A stretch of DNA of 64,000 nucleotides from Vibrio tapetis subsp. quintayensis (GTDB lineage: Bacteria > Pseudomonadota > Gammaproteobacteria > Enterobacterales > Vibrionaceae). Below the pieces are notes generated by a model. That model had not been told where the DNA came from, did no database searches, and was given only the letters and a program-made list of their open reading frames with translations. The first letter of the stretch is position 1, and every line of letters begins with the position of its first letter. Position numbers and translations under genes: made by a program. The DNA lies in assembly GCF_030409945.1 (NCBI RefSeq), contig NZ_JAUFQV010000011.1, positions 248,001 to 312,000 on the forward strand, in the 5' to 3' direction. This document shows, in pieces, positions 1 through 9,525 of this stretch.

Positions 1-963
1 CAACCAAAATTACAATCGTTACTTGGCGATGATTTTATTTATCAAGAAGCTCAAATTCTTGCTCGATTAAATCACCCATACATCGCTAAAGTGTACGATG
101 GCGGTCGCCACAATGACTTTTCATATATTGTGATGGAAAAAGTGAACGGTGAACCGTTAAGCACATACTGTCAGCAGCATTTAGATTTCAATGCAAAGCT
201 AACTTTATTCCGCAAAATATGCCAAGCAGTACAGCACGCACACCAGTCCCAAGTTTTACACGGTGATATTAAGCCTGAAAATATCATGGTCCAGGCTGAG
301 AATCAGCCCAAGTTATTGGACTTTAACGGCACCGCTGCTTTTAGCGAGCAAAAAAGCATACGCGCTTTCAGTCGAGAGTTTGCTAGCCCTGAACAACTCT
401 CCGGGGAGTTCTTGACCAATCACAGTGACATTTATTCTCTCGGAAAACTGCTCGAGTGGCTAATGAACGGTGAAAAGGCATCAACCTATCTCAAGAAGAT
501 CATAACTAAAGCGACTCAAGTATCACTAAATGAACGGTACGCCACAGTTCAAGCCTTATCTGAGGATATACAAGCGTTAGCAACCAAGCACCCAACAAGC
601 TTCGAGCAACGCACGTTCTCTCGCGTAATATTAAGAGCAAGTCAACGACACCCTATTCGAGCACTATTAACCCTACTAACCCTCACTCTGATTTTGGTTT
701 TCACTAATACGCTCAATCAGAAAAACCTCCAACTTCACCACGAAAAAGCGGTCACAGAGCAAATGATTTTCGAAGTCACCCATCTTTTTTTCAACAGTAA
801 AGGACTCGTGCCTTTGCCCAGTTTATTAGAATTAACTCGTCGACGCGTTCTTGCAAATCCAGAGATGTCTGCTGAATTGAAACAAAAGCTTGTTCAAGCA
901 ATGATGACTCCACTACCTGAAAAGCAACAGCTCAATACTGACTGTCTGCCTGATTGTTCATAA
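1..963 (+). CDS. Membrane-anchored Ser/Thr protein kinase-like protein (5' end missing)
   Basis: The reading frame is open from base 1, so the gene begins outside the window. The visible part has the C-helix region of the N lobe (QEAQILARLNHPYIAKVYDGG region), a catalytic loop HGDIKPEN (HGD instead of HRD, about residues 87-94 of the visible frame), LDFNG in place of DFG, and an ASPEQ activation-segment end. A single membrane segment (around LLTLLTLTLILVFT) and a C-terminal extracytoplasmic tail of about 75 residues follow. An ECF sigma factor lies two genes downstream. In Vibrio, PknT-type kinases activate a partner ECF sigma factor by threonine phosphorylation, so this is the likely role by inference. 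HGD is tolerated in some kinases, but DFN makes full catalytic activity less certain. Confidence 0.8.
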   Translation, partial: QPKLQSLLGDDFIYQEAQILARLNHPYIAKVYDGGRHNDFSYIVMEKVNGEPLSTYCQQHLDFNAKLTLFRKICQAVQHAHQSQVLHGDIKPENIMVQAENQPKLLDFNGTAAFSEQKSIRAFSREFASPEQLSGEFLTNHSDIYSLGKLLEWLMNGEKASTYLKKIITKATQVSLNERYATVQALSEDIQALATKHPTSFEQRTFSRVILRASQRHPIRALLTLLTLTLILVFTNTLNQKNLQLHHEKAVTEQMIFEVTHLFFNSKGLVPLPSLLELTRRRVLANPEMSAELKQKLVQAMMTPLPEKQQLNTDCLPDCS

Positions 964-972
964 GAGAAAACC

Positions 973-2007
973 ATGGCAAAACTATATCTCATCGTTACAT
1001 GCATGTTGCTATCAACACTCGTTGCTGCAGAACCCTCGGCATCAGAGCTTTTGACCTCATCGAAAAACAACCCCATTGTCTTTCGACCACTCAATATCAT
1101 TATCAAAAACAACATCATCAAGAAGCGAGATCATCAAGGTAATCTTTGCTATTTCGATACAACCCGCCTTAATGAAAGCAACTATTTTGGTCCCATTGGT
1201 GGCTTAACCTACAAGGTAACGTCACAAGGTATTTATACTTACCCAGACATTGGTGACCAATTCGGTTCCGGTAAAGGGCGCACTGTTTGTGACATGGATC
1301 ATGACAAGCGTTATACGGAAACTGAATTTGAGGCTATTACCGTTTTCGATGGCTGGGATGGGCTAGTTGGGTGCGCTTTGACAGGGTGTCGGTACAATGA
1401 CTTAAATGGGTATTATATCGATGATTATTACGACTACGAACGCAGAAAATACCGCGCAGTGGCGAACCAATTCAACCCACAAACACTGATTTCAATGCAA
1501 AAAACTCAAGGTTTAGGAAAAATTCAGGGGATTGAACATGCAAACCGCAGCGAGTATCTGTGGTTTTCTTACCCTGAAGAAAAAGCACAAACCATTAACT
1601 TTGATGGCATTTGGCTCGAAACCCAATACAACAGCACTCCAAACCCTAACCACCTTTGCTTGCTAATAAAAGCCAACAAAATATGGTCTCTACCAAGCAA
1701 AAATGACCAATGCCCCAAACAAATAAACGCCTACTCGCTTGACGCAACAGAGCAATATCAAGACATGTGGTGGCTTAATCAAGAAACTCATTTTGCGACG
1801 TTGGCCCAACTGAATACATTAGTAAAATGGCAAACTTCAGAGACTAAAGATCAATACACAAATTGGGAATTCTTGCCGACAAGTCACGACTGGCAGAAAG
1901 GGATCTTATATCGCTTTAAACAACAGATTTCAGTACAAGACCCAACGAAAGCCATCACTTTACAAGCCTCACAGCTCACTAAAATCATAACGTTCAAATC
2001 AAGGTGA
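973..2007 (+). CDS. Secreted protein of unknown function between kinase and sigma factor genes
   Basis: A 344-residue protein with an N-terminal signal peptide (hydrophobic segment LYLIVTCMLLSTLVAA, probable cleavage after AAA/VAA-type residues near 20). The mature part is rich in Tyr, Asp and Asn and contains several Cys. I recognise no domain. It starts 9 bp after the kinase stop and ends 3 bp before the sigma factor start, so the three genes form one transcription unit. By position it may be the periplasmic sensor or effector of the kinase-sigma module, but the sequence does not show this directly. Confidence 0.65.
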   Translation: MAKLYLIVTCMLLSTLVAAEPSASELLTSSKNNPIVFRPLNIIIKNNIIKKRDHQGNLCYFDTTRLNESNYFGPIGGLTYKVTSQGIYTYPDIGDQFGSGKGRTVCDMDHDKRYTETEFEAITVFDGWDGLVGCALTGCRYNDLNGYYIDDYYDYERRKYRAVANQFNPQTLISMQKTQGLGKIQGIEHANRSEYLWFSYPEEKAQTINFDGIWLETQYNSTPNPNHLCLLIKANKIWSLPSKNDQCPKQINAYSLDATEQYQDMWWLNQETHFATLAQLNTLVKWQTSETKDQYTNWEFLPTSHDWQKGILYRFKQQISVQDPTKAITLQASQLTKIITFKSR

Positions 2008-2010
2008 AGC

Positions 2011-2577
2011 ATGACTCCAGATAATTTCACCGAGCTACTACATATGTGGCAACAGAATGACAAGCAAGCTGAAGAGGCCATCTATAGTTTGGCTTACCAG
2101 CATATGCATCAATTAGCTCATCAAGAGCGGCATCGCAGTGCGCAAAAGCATGGTGCTGATAACCCAGTGAATATGAACCCAATGCACAACACGACAGCAT
2201 TAGTTCATGATGCTTACTTAAAAATAAGCCAAAATCGAAATCTCGACTATCACAATAGAAACCACTTTTTCTTGATGATTACAAAAGTCATGCGACAAAT
2301 ATTGGTCGATTACGCTCGAAAAGAATTGGCTCAAAAGCGACAATATCAAGATGAACTTATCGACACCAACAAAGCATCATTTGAAGATTTACTCAGCCTA
2401 GACAAGGCCATCGATAAGCTGGATAACAACTACCCTCGCCAAGCTAATGCCGTAAAACTTAAATATTTTGCAGGTCTTAGGACAAAAGAAATCAGCCAAA
2501 TGTTGAACTGCAGTGAAAGTTTGATTGAAAAAGACCTCCGCTTTTCTCGCGGTTGGATCCAATTACAAGTTTGCTGA
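2011..2577 (+). CDS. ECF sigma factor of the kinase-linked (ECF43/TIGR02999-like) type
   Basis: A 188-residue sigma-70-family protein. Region 2 includes TTALVHDAYLKIS and FFLMITKVMRQILVDYARK, and a C-terminal region 4 helix-turn-helix is at LRTKEISQMLNCSESLIEKDL. No anti-sigma gene is adjacent; a Ser/Thr-kinase-like gene lies upstream instead. In V. parahaemolyticus the ECF43 factor EcfP is inactive until PknT phosphorylates Thr63. Here Thr61 and Thr62 sit in the corresponding region 2 stretch, which fits phospho-activation (inference). RBS AAGGTGA precedes ATG 2011. Confidence 0.8.
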   Translation: MTPDNFTELLHMWQQNDKQAEEAIYSLAYQHMHQLAHQERHRSAQKHGADNPVNMNPMHNTTALVHDAYLKISQNRNLDYHNRNHFFLMITKVMRQILVDYARKELAQKRQYQDELIDTNKASFEDLLSLDKAIDKLDNNYPRQANAVKLKYFAGLRTKEISQMLNCSESLIEKDLRFSRGWIQLQVC

Positions 2578-2633
2578 TTTTTTTTAAATTATTTTGCGGC
2601 TTTTAGTTCTAATTACGTTCCTTGTTGGTCTTC

Positions 2634-2658
2634 TTCCGTTTCGACAATATAAACGGAA
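2634..2658. promoter_or_regulatory. 8-bp inverted repeat upstream of lipoprotein gene
   Basis: TTCCGTTT and AAACGGAA are separated by 9 bp, 20 bp before the lipoprotein start codon and 57 bp after the sigma factor stop. It could be an operator or an mRNA hairpin in the 5' leader. No T run follows on the plus strand, so it is not a standard terminator. Confidence 0.4.
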
Positions 2659-2678
2659 CTCATTAACAGGAACGAGCA

Positions 2679-4028
2679 ATGAATAAGTATTCTTTTTTAG
2701 CAATGGCTGTTGCAAGCATTCTAACAGGCTGTGGTGGTTCATCAGACAGTGCCAACAAGGACGTCGTAGACACAAAAATTAACTATCAAGCAGCAGACGG
2801 CTATTTGATTAACGCCCAAGTCTACATTGACCGAAATGAAGACGGCATTGCTCAAGAATCAGAGAAGCACCAATTAACCGGAGAGAAGGGCCTCTTCCAA
2901 CTAACTAAAGCAGATAGTACCTACCCCGTGATCATCAAGGCTATTGCAGGTAAAACGTTTGATAGTGATAAAGGCGGTTACTTAACAAAAGGCTTTGAAC
3001 TTATCGCAGAACCAGGACAGACGTTCGTATCGCCCTACACGACATTAGCCAAAGTAAAACAAATAACACTGGCTGAGCTTGCAACCGAGTTGAACCTCGA
3101 AGAGTCAATTCTAAGCAGTGATTATGTCGCATTAAAGCAAGACCAATCAGCCGAACAGCGCGCAAAAAAAATTCACCTAGTCGCTCGTTCCCTAACCCAA
3201 CAATTGGAACCAACGTTATCCGAAACTAATTTGCTAAAAGAGAAACTCACGAGTGATAGCAAGAAGTTCATCGTAAAAGCCGATGAAATGATCAACAGCT
3301 CACCAGAGAGCTTAGATTCCGCCTTACTGATGCTTGACGACAGCGGTAAGGTCCAAAAAACGTCAATGCCGCCAAGTGTCAAAGCCGCTCTCGTTGGAAA
3401 ACAATTTTTTACCATTTCTACCAACGCCTATTATTTTAAAACTGAAGGCTTAACAACCATTCAGTTTAATGACACACAAGCGATACTTAACGACGACTCC
3501 GGACAACCAATGTCGCCGATAGACATCACATACTCTAGTAGAGGTTTCCATAGCGAAAAAGGTGATATCGATGAAACGCTTGTCTATAGTAGTGACGCAT
3601 TAAGTCTGATCGTAACCAAACAAAATGATCTTCAATTTTATTCAACCCATGACTACAGCAATGGCTATCAGAAGCAAGACTTCACACGAGAAAAATTAGT
3701 CGGAAAAACTTGGTATTACTTTTTTGACGACTCAAAAGACAAATCACCGCTCATCGTTGATTCCGCCTTTAAGTTTACAGACAAGGAAGTCATGGTTAGT
3801 AGTATCAGTGGTGATTTTGCAACCACTAAGAGTGCATGGCATTTAGATAACGGCTCTCTAGTCATATCCAAACACGATGACTGGAAAGAGGATTTACGTA
3901 TTAGCCTGACCACAATTACGAGTGACGACCTCAGTCTGGTGTACAAAGATGGCGCAAGCCAAGGCTTACCAAAATTTATGACAACCAACTCAGACTTAGC
4001 GCGAACACTGCTAAAAGAGTGGCGTTGA
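2679..4028 (+). CDS. Lipoprotein of unknown function
   Basis: A 449-residue protein with a lipoprotein signal peptide and lipobox LTGC (Cys18), followed by GGSSDSANKD, so probably outer-membrane retained. Residues around 40-60 (GYLINAQVYIDRNEDG) resemble the carboxypeptidase-regulatory or Ca-binding style repeats of bacterial surface lipoproteins. The rest is unrecognised. ATG 2679 has AGGAACG upstream. It follows the kinase-sigma genes and is separated by an inverted repeat; it could be a sigma target, but no promoter could be confirmed. Confidence 0.7.
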   Translation: MNKYSFLAMAVASILTGCGGSSDSANKDVVDTKINYQAADGYLINAQVYIDRNEDGIAQESEKHQLTGEKGLFQLTKADSTYPVIIKAIAGKTFDSDKGGYLTKGFELIAEPGQTFVSPYTTLAKVKQITLAELATELNLEESILSSDYVALKQDQSAEQRAKKIHLVARSLTQQLEPTLSETNLLKEKLTSDSKKFIVKADEMINSSPESLDSALLMLDDSGKVQKTSMPPSVKAALVGKQFFTISTNAYYFKTEGLTTIQFNDTQAILNDDSGQPMSPIDITYSSRGFHSEKGDIDETLVYSSDALSLIVTKQNDLQFYSTHDYSNGYQKQDFTREKLVGKTWYYFFDDSKDKSPLIVDSAFKFTDKEVMVSSISGDFATTKSAWHLDNGSLVISKHDDWKEDLRISLTTITSDDLSLVYKDGASQGLPKFMTTNSDLARTLLKEWR

Positions 4029-4052
4029 TCATCTAGCAAACCATTGTTCTAT

Positions 4053-4079
4053 AAGCCCCGCAATTTGCTGGGCTTTTTT
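4053..4079 (+). terminator. Rho-independent terminator
   Basis: Stem AAGCCC/GGGCTT followed by a T run, just after the lipoprotein stop codon. Confidence 0.7.
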
Positions 4080-4136
4080 GTGCTTTCCGCTACAATGCCT
4101 CGGTTATTGAATATCAACCAAGGAATGATTGTACTG

Positions 4137-4664
4137 ATGAATAAATCCCTACCTTTACTTTGCCTCAGCGCTGCCATGTTGGCTTCCAACGCGTACGCTC
4201 AAAGTGCATTAACCACTTATGGTGACATTGCTCAAATTGGTATTCCGCTAACAGCAGGAGCGATCTCACTGTATAAGGGAGACAAAGAAGGGTTTGTTCA
4301 ACTAGCAGAAGGTGCTCTTTACACCGTCATTGCCACCCAAGGGCTAAAGTACGCGGTAAATGCGGAGCGCCCTAACGGCGGAGAGCACTCTTTTCCATCA
4401 GGGCATACCTCTGCCGCCACTCAAGGAGCAGCCTACTTGCAGTTTCGTTATGGCGCGGCTTATGGGGTTCCTGCCTATGCTGCTGCGGCACTGGTGGGCT
4501 ATTCGCGAGTTGAAGGTGAGTATCACCACTGGCGTGATGTCATCGCTGGTATGGCATTAGCCACAGGCATTCAATATGCGGTGACTGAAGCGGGATACTC
4601 GATTACCGTCCATCCTTATTTTGCCGACAAAGAAACCGGCATTTTTGCGCAGATGAACTTTTAA
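4137..4664 (+). CDS. PAP2-superfamily membrane-associated phosphatase
   Basis: A 175-residue protein starting at ATG 4137, which gives a clean signal peptide (MNKSLPLLCLSAAMLASNAYA). The three phosphatase motifs are present: KYAVNAERP (KX6RP), PSGHTSAA, and SRVEGEYHHWRDV (SRX5HX3D). PAP2 enzymes dephosphorylate lipid phosphates such as undecaprenyl pyrophosphate or phosphatidic acid. This small form with a cleavable signal is probably periplasmic. The substrate cannot be read from the sequence. Confidence 0.85.
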   Translation: MNKSLPLLCLSAAMLASNAYAQSALTTYGDIAQIGIPLTAGAISLYKGDKEGFVQLAEGALYTVIATQGLKYAVNAERPNGGEHSFPSGHTSAATQGAAYLQFRYGAAYGVPAYAAAALVGYSRVEGEYHHWRDVIAGMALATGIQYAVTEAGYSITVHPYFADKETGIFAQMNF

Positions 4665-4703
4665 TACTCGTCATGCATTTGTTTAAATTGATGACGGCCA
4701 ATA

Positions 4704-5681
4704 TTACGGTTCAATACACAGCACATTGAGTAACGAAGACCCTTTTAGCTGGGTGACTTTTCCACTAGTAAAGAAAGCTTGATTACCGTCGCCCCAATAA
4801 GGCAAATGAATTGGCCATTTATTCTTAACCAATTCACCGGATTTCAAAATGGCTTGCCACTCTTCATTGTTGGCAAGTCGCATATCCAGTTTTCCACACA
4901 AAGCCTGTGCCGATTGATAGTTCATGCGATTCCAAGCCCTATCGTATTCCATGTAGAACGAATTATTGTCTTCTAGTACATACGGCACAACATACGTATG
5001 TATACCTAGCTTAGATTGACGGCGAATTTCAATATCATTACTCGCCGCCTTTTCAACCTTAGCGGTAGCTAATGCTGCGGGCTGCATATCTTTACTGGCC
5101 ATCGCTGTGCTCGTCGTCGCTTCCTGCTTTGACTTTGTAGTCTTCTGGGCAGCAACTGGCGCAGCCATCAATGTAGCTTTATCCGCCGCTTCAACGCTTG
5201 CTTTAGGCTTTGATGCTTGTGACTTCGACTTTTGTGCTTCAGGCTTACCCTCTTCAACCACCTCTCTAACAAAGGCATCTTTGTAGGCTGGAAGCTGACG
5301 AATTTTCATTTTTTCTTGGTTTGCGGTCGCGAAATTTTCATAAGGGCCAATCAAGCAACGGTATTCTTGACCCTCTTTTTTCATCCAAACGTCCGTCGAG
5401 ACTTTCTTATAAATGCTTTTTGCTTTTGAAAGCGGCATTGGCTTTTTCAAAATGCCACACTGAACCCAAAATAGTCCTTGAGATGTTTGCGGCTTTTTCT
5501 TGCCCCATAATCCATTGCCGATCGGACAATTGCCTTTTAGCATCGGCAATTCATTTTTTGACGCCTGAACCGCATCGCAGAGATATTCTTCGTCGGCCAT
5601 CGCCTTACCTGCAGGCAAGGCAAGCGCGCACACCAGCGCAATTACAGGTAACGCCACTTTAGCCGTCAACTTTCCGTCCAT
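4704..5681 (-). CDS. SPOR-domain-like exported protein
   Basis: A 325-residue protein. ATG 5681 is preferred because GGAG lies 7 nt upstream; a longer reading adds seven residues. An N-terminal hydrophobic segment with AMA is a signal sequence. Residues about 55-130 (LFWVQCGILKKPMPLSKAKSIYKK...YRCLIGPYENFATA) look like a SPOR repeat pair, which binds denuded septal peptidoglycan. A Lys/Ala/Ser-rich linker follows, then a C-terminal part of about 90 residues (ALCGKLDMRLANNEEWQAIL) resembling the sulfatase-modifying/C-lectin fold. Probably an envelope or division-associated protein. Confidence 0.6.
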   Translation of the reverse strand: MDGKLTAKVALPVIALVCALALPAGKAMADEEYLCDAVQASKNELPMLKGNCPIGNGLWGKKKPQTSQGLFWVQCGILKKPMPLSKAKSIYKKVSTDVWMKKEGQEYRCLIGPYENFATANQEKMKIRQLPAYKDAFVREVVEEGKPEAQKSKSQASKPKASVEAADKATLMAAPVAAQKTTKSKQEATTSTAMASKDMQPAALATAKVEKAASNDIEIRRQSKLGIHTYVVPYVLEDNNSFYMEYDRAWNRMNYQSAQALCGKLDMRLANNEEWQAILKSGELVKNKWPIHLPYWGDGNQAFFTSGKVTQLKGSSLLNVLCIEP

Positions 5682-5720
5682 AGCAAACTCCGCATTCATC
5701 AATATGATGTTTTTGATGCA

Positions 5721-5749
5721 AAAAAAGAGCCGTAAAAATACGACTCTTT
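5721..5749 (-). terminator. Terminator of the peptide ABC transporter operon
   Basis: On the minus strand AAAGAGTCGT pairs with ACGGCTCTTT and is followed by a T run, 40 bp after the last permease gene. Confidence 0.7.
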
Positions 5750-5789
5750 AGTTTACGAACATTTTTGATTGAAAATCAATCGCCTTGGA

Positions 5790-6734
5790 TCACCCTTTGT
5801 AGATTTTAGGGTTAAATACGTCACGTAACCAATCACCGAGCAGGTTGATCACCAAGACTAAGGTAACTAGCAACACACCAGGGAAAGCAGTAATCCACCA
5901 CGCGCCTGAGAAGATGTAGTTAAAGCCAATACTGATCAACGCCCCTAGCGAGGGTTGATCGACAGGTAGACCCAAACCTAAAAACGAAAGCGCCGCTTCC
6001 GACATAATTGCGTTAGCCACTTGAACCGTTGAAATAACCAAGATTGGTGATAAACAGTTAGGCAGAATATGACGGAACATAATACGCGGAGACTTAAAGC
6101 CCATCACTCGCGCCGCTTCAACGTATTCTTTTTTCTTTTCCGCTAATACAGAAGCACGGATAGTACGAGCATATTGTGGCCATTCCGCCACACCGATGAT
6201 CACCACCAACATAACAACCGCATACTGGGCATAGAAATCGCTGCCAAAGCTTGCTTTAAAGATGGCGGAAACAATGATTGCCACCATCATGGTTGAGAAT
6301 GAAAGCTGAACATCGGCAAATCGCATTAAGAAGCTATCAATACGACCACCAAAGTAGCCTGCTGAAAGACCAATAATGATCCCCAGACACAGCTGAAGGC
6401 CAACCGCTAAGAAACCAATGGTTAATGATAGGCGAGAACCATAGAGCATAGTCGATAAAATATCACGCCCTTGCTCGTCAGTGCCGAGAAGAAAGCGCTC
6501 GTCACCGCCGTCCATCCACGATGGAGGCAGCTCTGAATCCATCAGATCAATGGACATTAAGTCATATGGATCCGTTGGAGCGATAATCGGTGCAGCCAGT
6601 GCCAGCACCAAAAACACCATAAAGACAGAAAAACTGAACATTGCCACTTTGTCTTTAAGGAAGTAGTACAAAAAATCTGATTGTTTAAAGCGCTCAAAAC
6701 GGCTTGGAACGCTAGAAGTCGTGCTAGTAGTCAT
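5790..6734 (-). CDS. Peptide-type ABC transporter permease (DppC/OppC family)
   Basis: A 314-residue inner-membrane permease with an N-terminal OppC-type segment, six predicted membrane segments and the EAA loop (EYVEAARVMGFKSPRIMFRHILPNCLSP) that contacts the ATPase. It is the last gene of a four-gene operon, 2 bp after the partner permease. With that partner it forms the channel for di/oligopeptides or a related solute; the exact ligand is not readable. Confidence 0.9.
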   Translation of the reverse strand: MTTSTTSSVPSRFERFKQSDFLYYFLKDKVAMFSFSVFMVFLVLALAAPIIAPTDPYDLMSIDLMDSELPPSWMDGGDERFLLGTDEQGRDILSTMLYGSRLSLTIGFLAVGLQLCLGIIIGLSAGYFGGRIDSFLMRFADVQLSFSTMMVAIIVSAIFKASFGSDFYAQYAVVMLVVIIGVAEWPQYARTIRASVLAEKKKEYVEAARVMGFKSPRIMFRHILPNCLSPILVISTVQVANAIMSEAALSFLGLGLPVDQPSLGALISIGFNYIFSGAWWITAFPGVLLVTLVLVINLLGDWLRDVFNPKIYKG

Positions 6735-6736
6735 GA

Positions 6737-7714
6737 TTACGCTCCTTTACCCGTTAGATTTACAGTTGGGTTAATGATGCCGTACAACAAATCGACAATG
6801 GTGTTTGTAACCACAAATAACAGTCCTACGAAAATAACGTAAGCAGTAATCAAAGGGGTATCAACACGATTGATGGCTTCTAAGAATAAGAAACCAGTAC
6901 CCGGCCATTGGAACACCGTTTCGGTCAAAATCGTGTACGCAACCATGGTTCCGATTTGAACACCACCAACAGTAAGAACTGGCAGCATGGTGTTTTTAAG
7001 CGCATGTTGATAATAAATTTTATTAAGCGCTAGCCCTTTTGCTTTACCAAATTTAATGTACTCAGAGCTAAGAACTTCCAGCATTTCTGAACGAACTAAA
7101 CGAATAAACAAAGGCAACATAATGGAAGCTAGAGCAATACACGGTAAAACAAGGTGAGCGAGGCCATCCAACGTCAAATAACCCGATTCCCAGCCAAACC
7201 AATTCGCGGTATCACCACGGCCATAAGACGGAAGCCAGCCTAACTCAATGGAGAATACGTACATCAGAAGAATTGCCGTTAAGAAAACGGGCACAGAGAT
7301 ACCGATGCTACTGCCAGCCATCACTATCTTAGTAAAAATACTTTTTGGGTGAATCGCTGAATAAACCCCTAACGGGATAGAACAGACGACAATGATGACA
7401 GCTGCACCAAAGACCAACTCTAACGTTGCAACTAATTTATCTAAAATAACATCCACAGCAGGTCGCTTGAAGAAGTACGACGTACCCAAGTCCCCTTGAA
7501 CTGCTTTGCCTATAAAACGAGAATATTTAGTAATGAATGGGTCGTTGAGGCCAAGATCATCACGCAGCGCTTGTCGCTCCGATTCCGAAACTGACTGGCC
7601 AACTAACTCGCGTAACGGATCGCCCAGATTATCCTGGATAGCAAACGCCACCAAACTGATCACAAACATCACTATCAGTGCCTGAAACAGGCGCTTGACC
7701 AGAAACGTAAACAT
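6737..7714 (-). CDS. Peptide-type ABC transporter permease (DppB/OppB family)
   Basis: A 325-residue permease starting MFTFLVKRLFQALIVMFVISL, typical of OppB/DppB N termini. The EAA loop is at EYIKFGKAKGLALNKIYYQHALKNTMLP. It lies between the binding-protein gene and the second permease and is the partner of the 5790-6734 protein. Confidence 0.9.
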   Translation of the reverse strand: MFTFLVKRLFQALIVMFVISLVAFAIQDNLGDPLRELVGQSVSESERQALRDDLGLNDPFITKYSRFIGKAVQGDLGTSYFFKRPAVDVILDKLVATLELVFGAAVIIVVCSIPLGVYSAIHPKSIFTKIVMAGSSIGISVPVFLTAILLMYVFSIELGWLPSYGRGDTANWFGWESGYLTLDGLAHLVLPCIALASIMLPLFIRLVRSEMLEVLSSEYIKFGKAKGLALNKIYYQHALKNTMLPVLTVGGVQIGTMVAYTILTETVFQWPGTGFLFLEAINRVDTPLITAYVIFVGLLFVVTNTIVDLLYGIINPTVNLTGKGA

Positions 7715-7821
7715 CCCTTGCCCCTTTAATATCTATCCATGACTTTCAAAAAAGAAAGAATTCAGCCTTAAAAATGGCGCTTAACCCGACTGAAACAAAG
7801 TTAAGCACCAAAAAAGAGTTC

Positions 7822-7853
7822 AGCACTCACTTATCTTAAATAAAGTGAGTGCT
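7822..7853 (-). promoter_or_regulatory. Strong hairpin after the binding-protein gene
   Basis: An 11-bp perfect stem (AGCACTCACTT/AAGTGAGTGCT) with a 10-nt loop in the 149-bp gap between binding-protein and permease genes. No T run follows on the minus strand. Such stem-loops commonly protect the binding-protein mRNA so that it is made in excess over the permeases. Confidence 0.55.
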
Positions 7854-7863
7854 AATACTTCAA

Positions 7864-9417
7864 TTACTTAACAACTAGGTCGCCAAAGTAAGGGAAGTTC
7901 ATACCATTGATGATTGGACCAATTTCTACATTGCTCTTAGCCGCCCATGATGGATCCTGCCAATGTAGTGGGACGAATGCCGCTTCATTGTAAAGCGTTG
8001 CTTCAACTTGTTTCAACGTCGCGCTACGCTTTTTCAGATCCGTTTCAGCGTTGGTTCCCATCACTAGCTTATCAAGCTCAGGGTTCGAGTAACCACCACA
8101 GTTGTATTGGCCTTTACCTGTTGCTTCATCACGAGTCATCGTTAAGAACTCAGAGAAGTTTGCAGAATCTTCTGTATCTGGGTGCCAGCCGATCATCATC
8201 ATGTCCGCCGCACACTTATCAAACTCAGGCCAGTATTGCGCTTTTGGCATTGTTTTAAGGTCAACCTTGATGCCAATTTTCGACAGCATTGCAGACGTCG
8301 CTTGAGCAATTTTCGCATCATTCACATAACGGTTGTTTGGTGCCATCATGCTTAATGTAAAGCCATCAGCGTAACCTGCTTCTTTCATCAGAGCTTTTGC
8401 TTTCTTAAGGTCGTAGCGAGGTTTAAGATCTTCATTGTAACCTGCGTAACCAACTGGGCTCTGTTGAGCGGCAGCCGTTGCTGCTCCTTTCATGATTTTC
8501 TTCGTAATGCCTTCGTTGTTCACTGCATAAACAATCGCTTGACGAACACGTACGTCTTTCAGCGCTTCGTTGCTGTTTTGGTTCATTTGGAACGTGATAA
8601 TACGTGTACCTGGCATAGTGTACAGATCAACGCTTTTCGCTTTTTTAATACGCTTGTAGTCATTTGGAGCAACAGGAGCAATCATGTCTACGTCACCAGA
8701 AAGCAGTGCGGCTACACGTGTCGCATCTTCTTTAATCGGTACAAGAGTTAGATTATCAACATTGCCTTTTGAAGCGGTATCCCAGTAGTTACCAAAGCGT
8801 TCAAATTCAACTTTAACGCCTTGCTCACGAGACTTAATCGTAAATGGACCCGTACCAGAAACGTTCGTAGAAGCATACGAATTACCGTGCTTCACTAGAG
8901 CAGCCTTGTCTTCACCTGCTGCTGTCTTGCCTGAATAGAATTTGCTATCCATTGGGAAGATGTACGTCGCAACGTTTTCAATTAGAGGGTAAGTGCCGTC
9001 TGTTTTCACTTCAACGGTATAGTCGTCAACTTTAGTTAAAGAAACTAAAGGACCAAAGATACCTTTAAAGTCAGGTGATGATTTTAGACGAGAGAAAGTC
9101 CAAACAACATCATCCGCTGTAAACGCATTACCAGAATGGAATTTAACGCCTTTGCGAAGAGTAAAGCGCATAGTTTCGTTATCAACACGCTCCCATGATT
9201 CAGCCAAGCGCGGCTCAAAGTCCATAGTTTGAGTAAAGCGCACTAGTGGGTCAAATACCATGTGCGACATCTGCAATGTGCCGCCAGATAGCTGCTCATG
9301 CGGATCCAGAGAAACTGGGTCTGCGGCATAACCAACCGTAATATCAGCGGCTGCTGCACCAAAACTAAGACCTGCGGCCATCAACGCCACTGCTAATTTG
9401 CTTTTCATGGTTTTCAT
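7864..9417 (-). CDS. Periplasmic solute-binding protein of a peptide-type ABC transporter (SBP_bac_5)
   Basis: A 517-residue protein. ATG 9417 is chosen because AAGGAG lies 8 nt upstream. The signal peptide is KSKLAVALMAAGLSFGAAAA. The mature part has family-5 features: DPHEQ near the N terminus, FDPLVRF, LRKGVKFHSGNAFTADDV and a C-terminal VPLHWQDPSWA. It captures the ligand in the periplasm and delivers it to the two permeases. The family covers dipeptides, oligopeptides, heme and nickel complexes, so the ligand is open. Confidence 0.88.
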   Translation of the reverse strand: MKTMKSKLAVALMAAGLSFGAAAADITVGYAADPVSLDPHEQLSGGTLQMSHMVFDPLVRFTQTMDFEPRLAESWERVDNETMRFTLRKGVKFHSGNAFTADDVVWTFSRLKSSPDFKGIFGPLVSLTKVDDYTVEVKTDGTYPLIENVATYIFPMDSKFYSGKTAAGEDKAALVKHGNSYASTNVSGTGPFTIKSREQGVKVEFERFGNYWDTASKGNVDNLTLVPIKEDATRVAALLSGDVDMIAPVAPNDYKRIKKAKSVDLYTMPGTRIITFQMNQNSNEALKDVRVRQAIVYAVNNEGITKKIMKGAATAAAQQSPVGYAGYNEDLKPRYDLKKAKALMKEAGYADGFTLSMMAPNNRYVNDAKIAQATSAMLSKIGIKVDLKTMPKAQYWPEFDKCAADMMMIGWHPDTEDSANFSEFLTMTRDEATGKGQYNCGGYSNPELDKLVMGTNAETDLKKRSATLKQVEATLYNEAAFVPLHWQDPSWAAKSNVEIGPIINGMNFPYFGDLVVK

Positions 9418-9525
9418 TGCATAACTCCTTATGCGGGAATCCAAATCCCTAGTTGTTGTATTTGTCTGTGTTGTGTTTGTCTTTCTTACATTTATTGTTT
9501 TCCAGTCAATAACGAAACTGGTGGC

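Noticed and set aside
4704..5681. Formylglycine-generating enzyme
   Set aside because: Only a short C-terminal resemblance, without the catalytic cysteines of that family.
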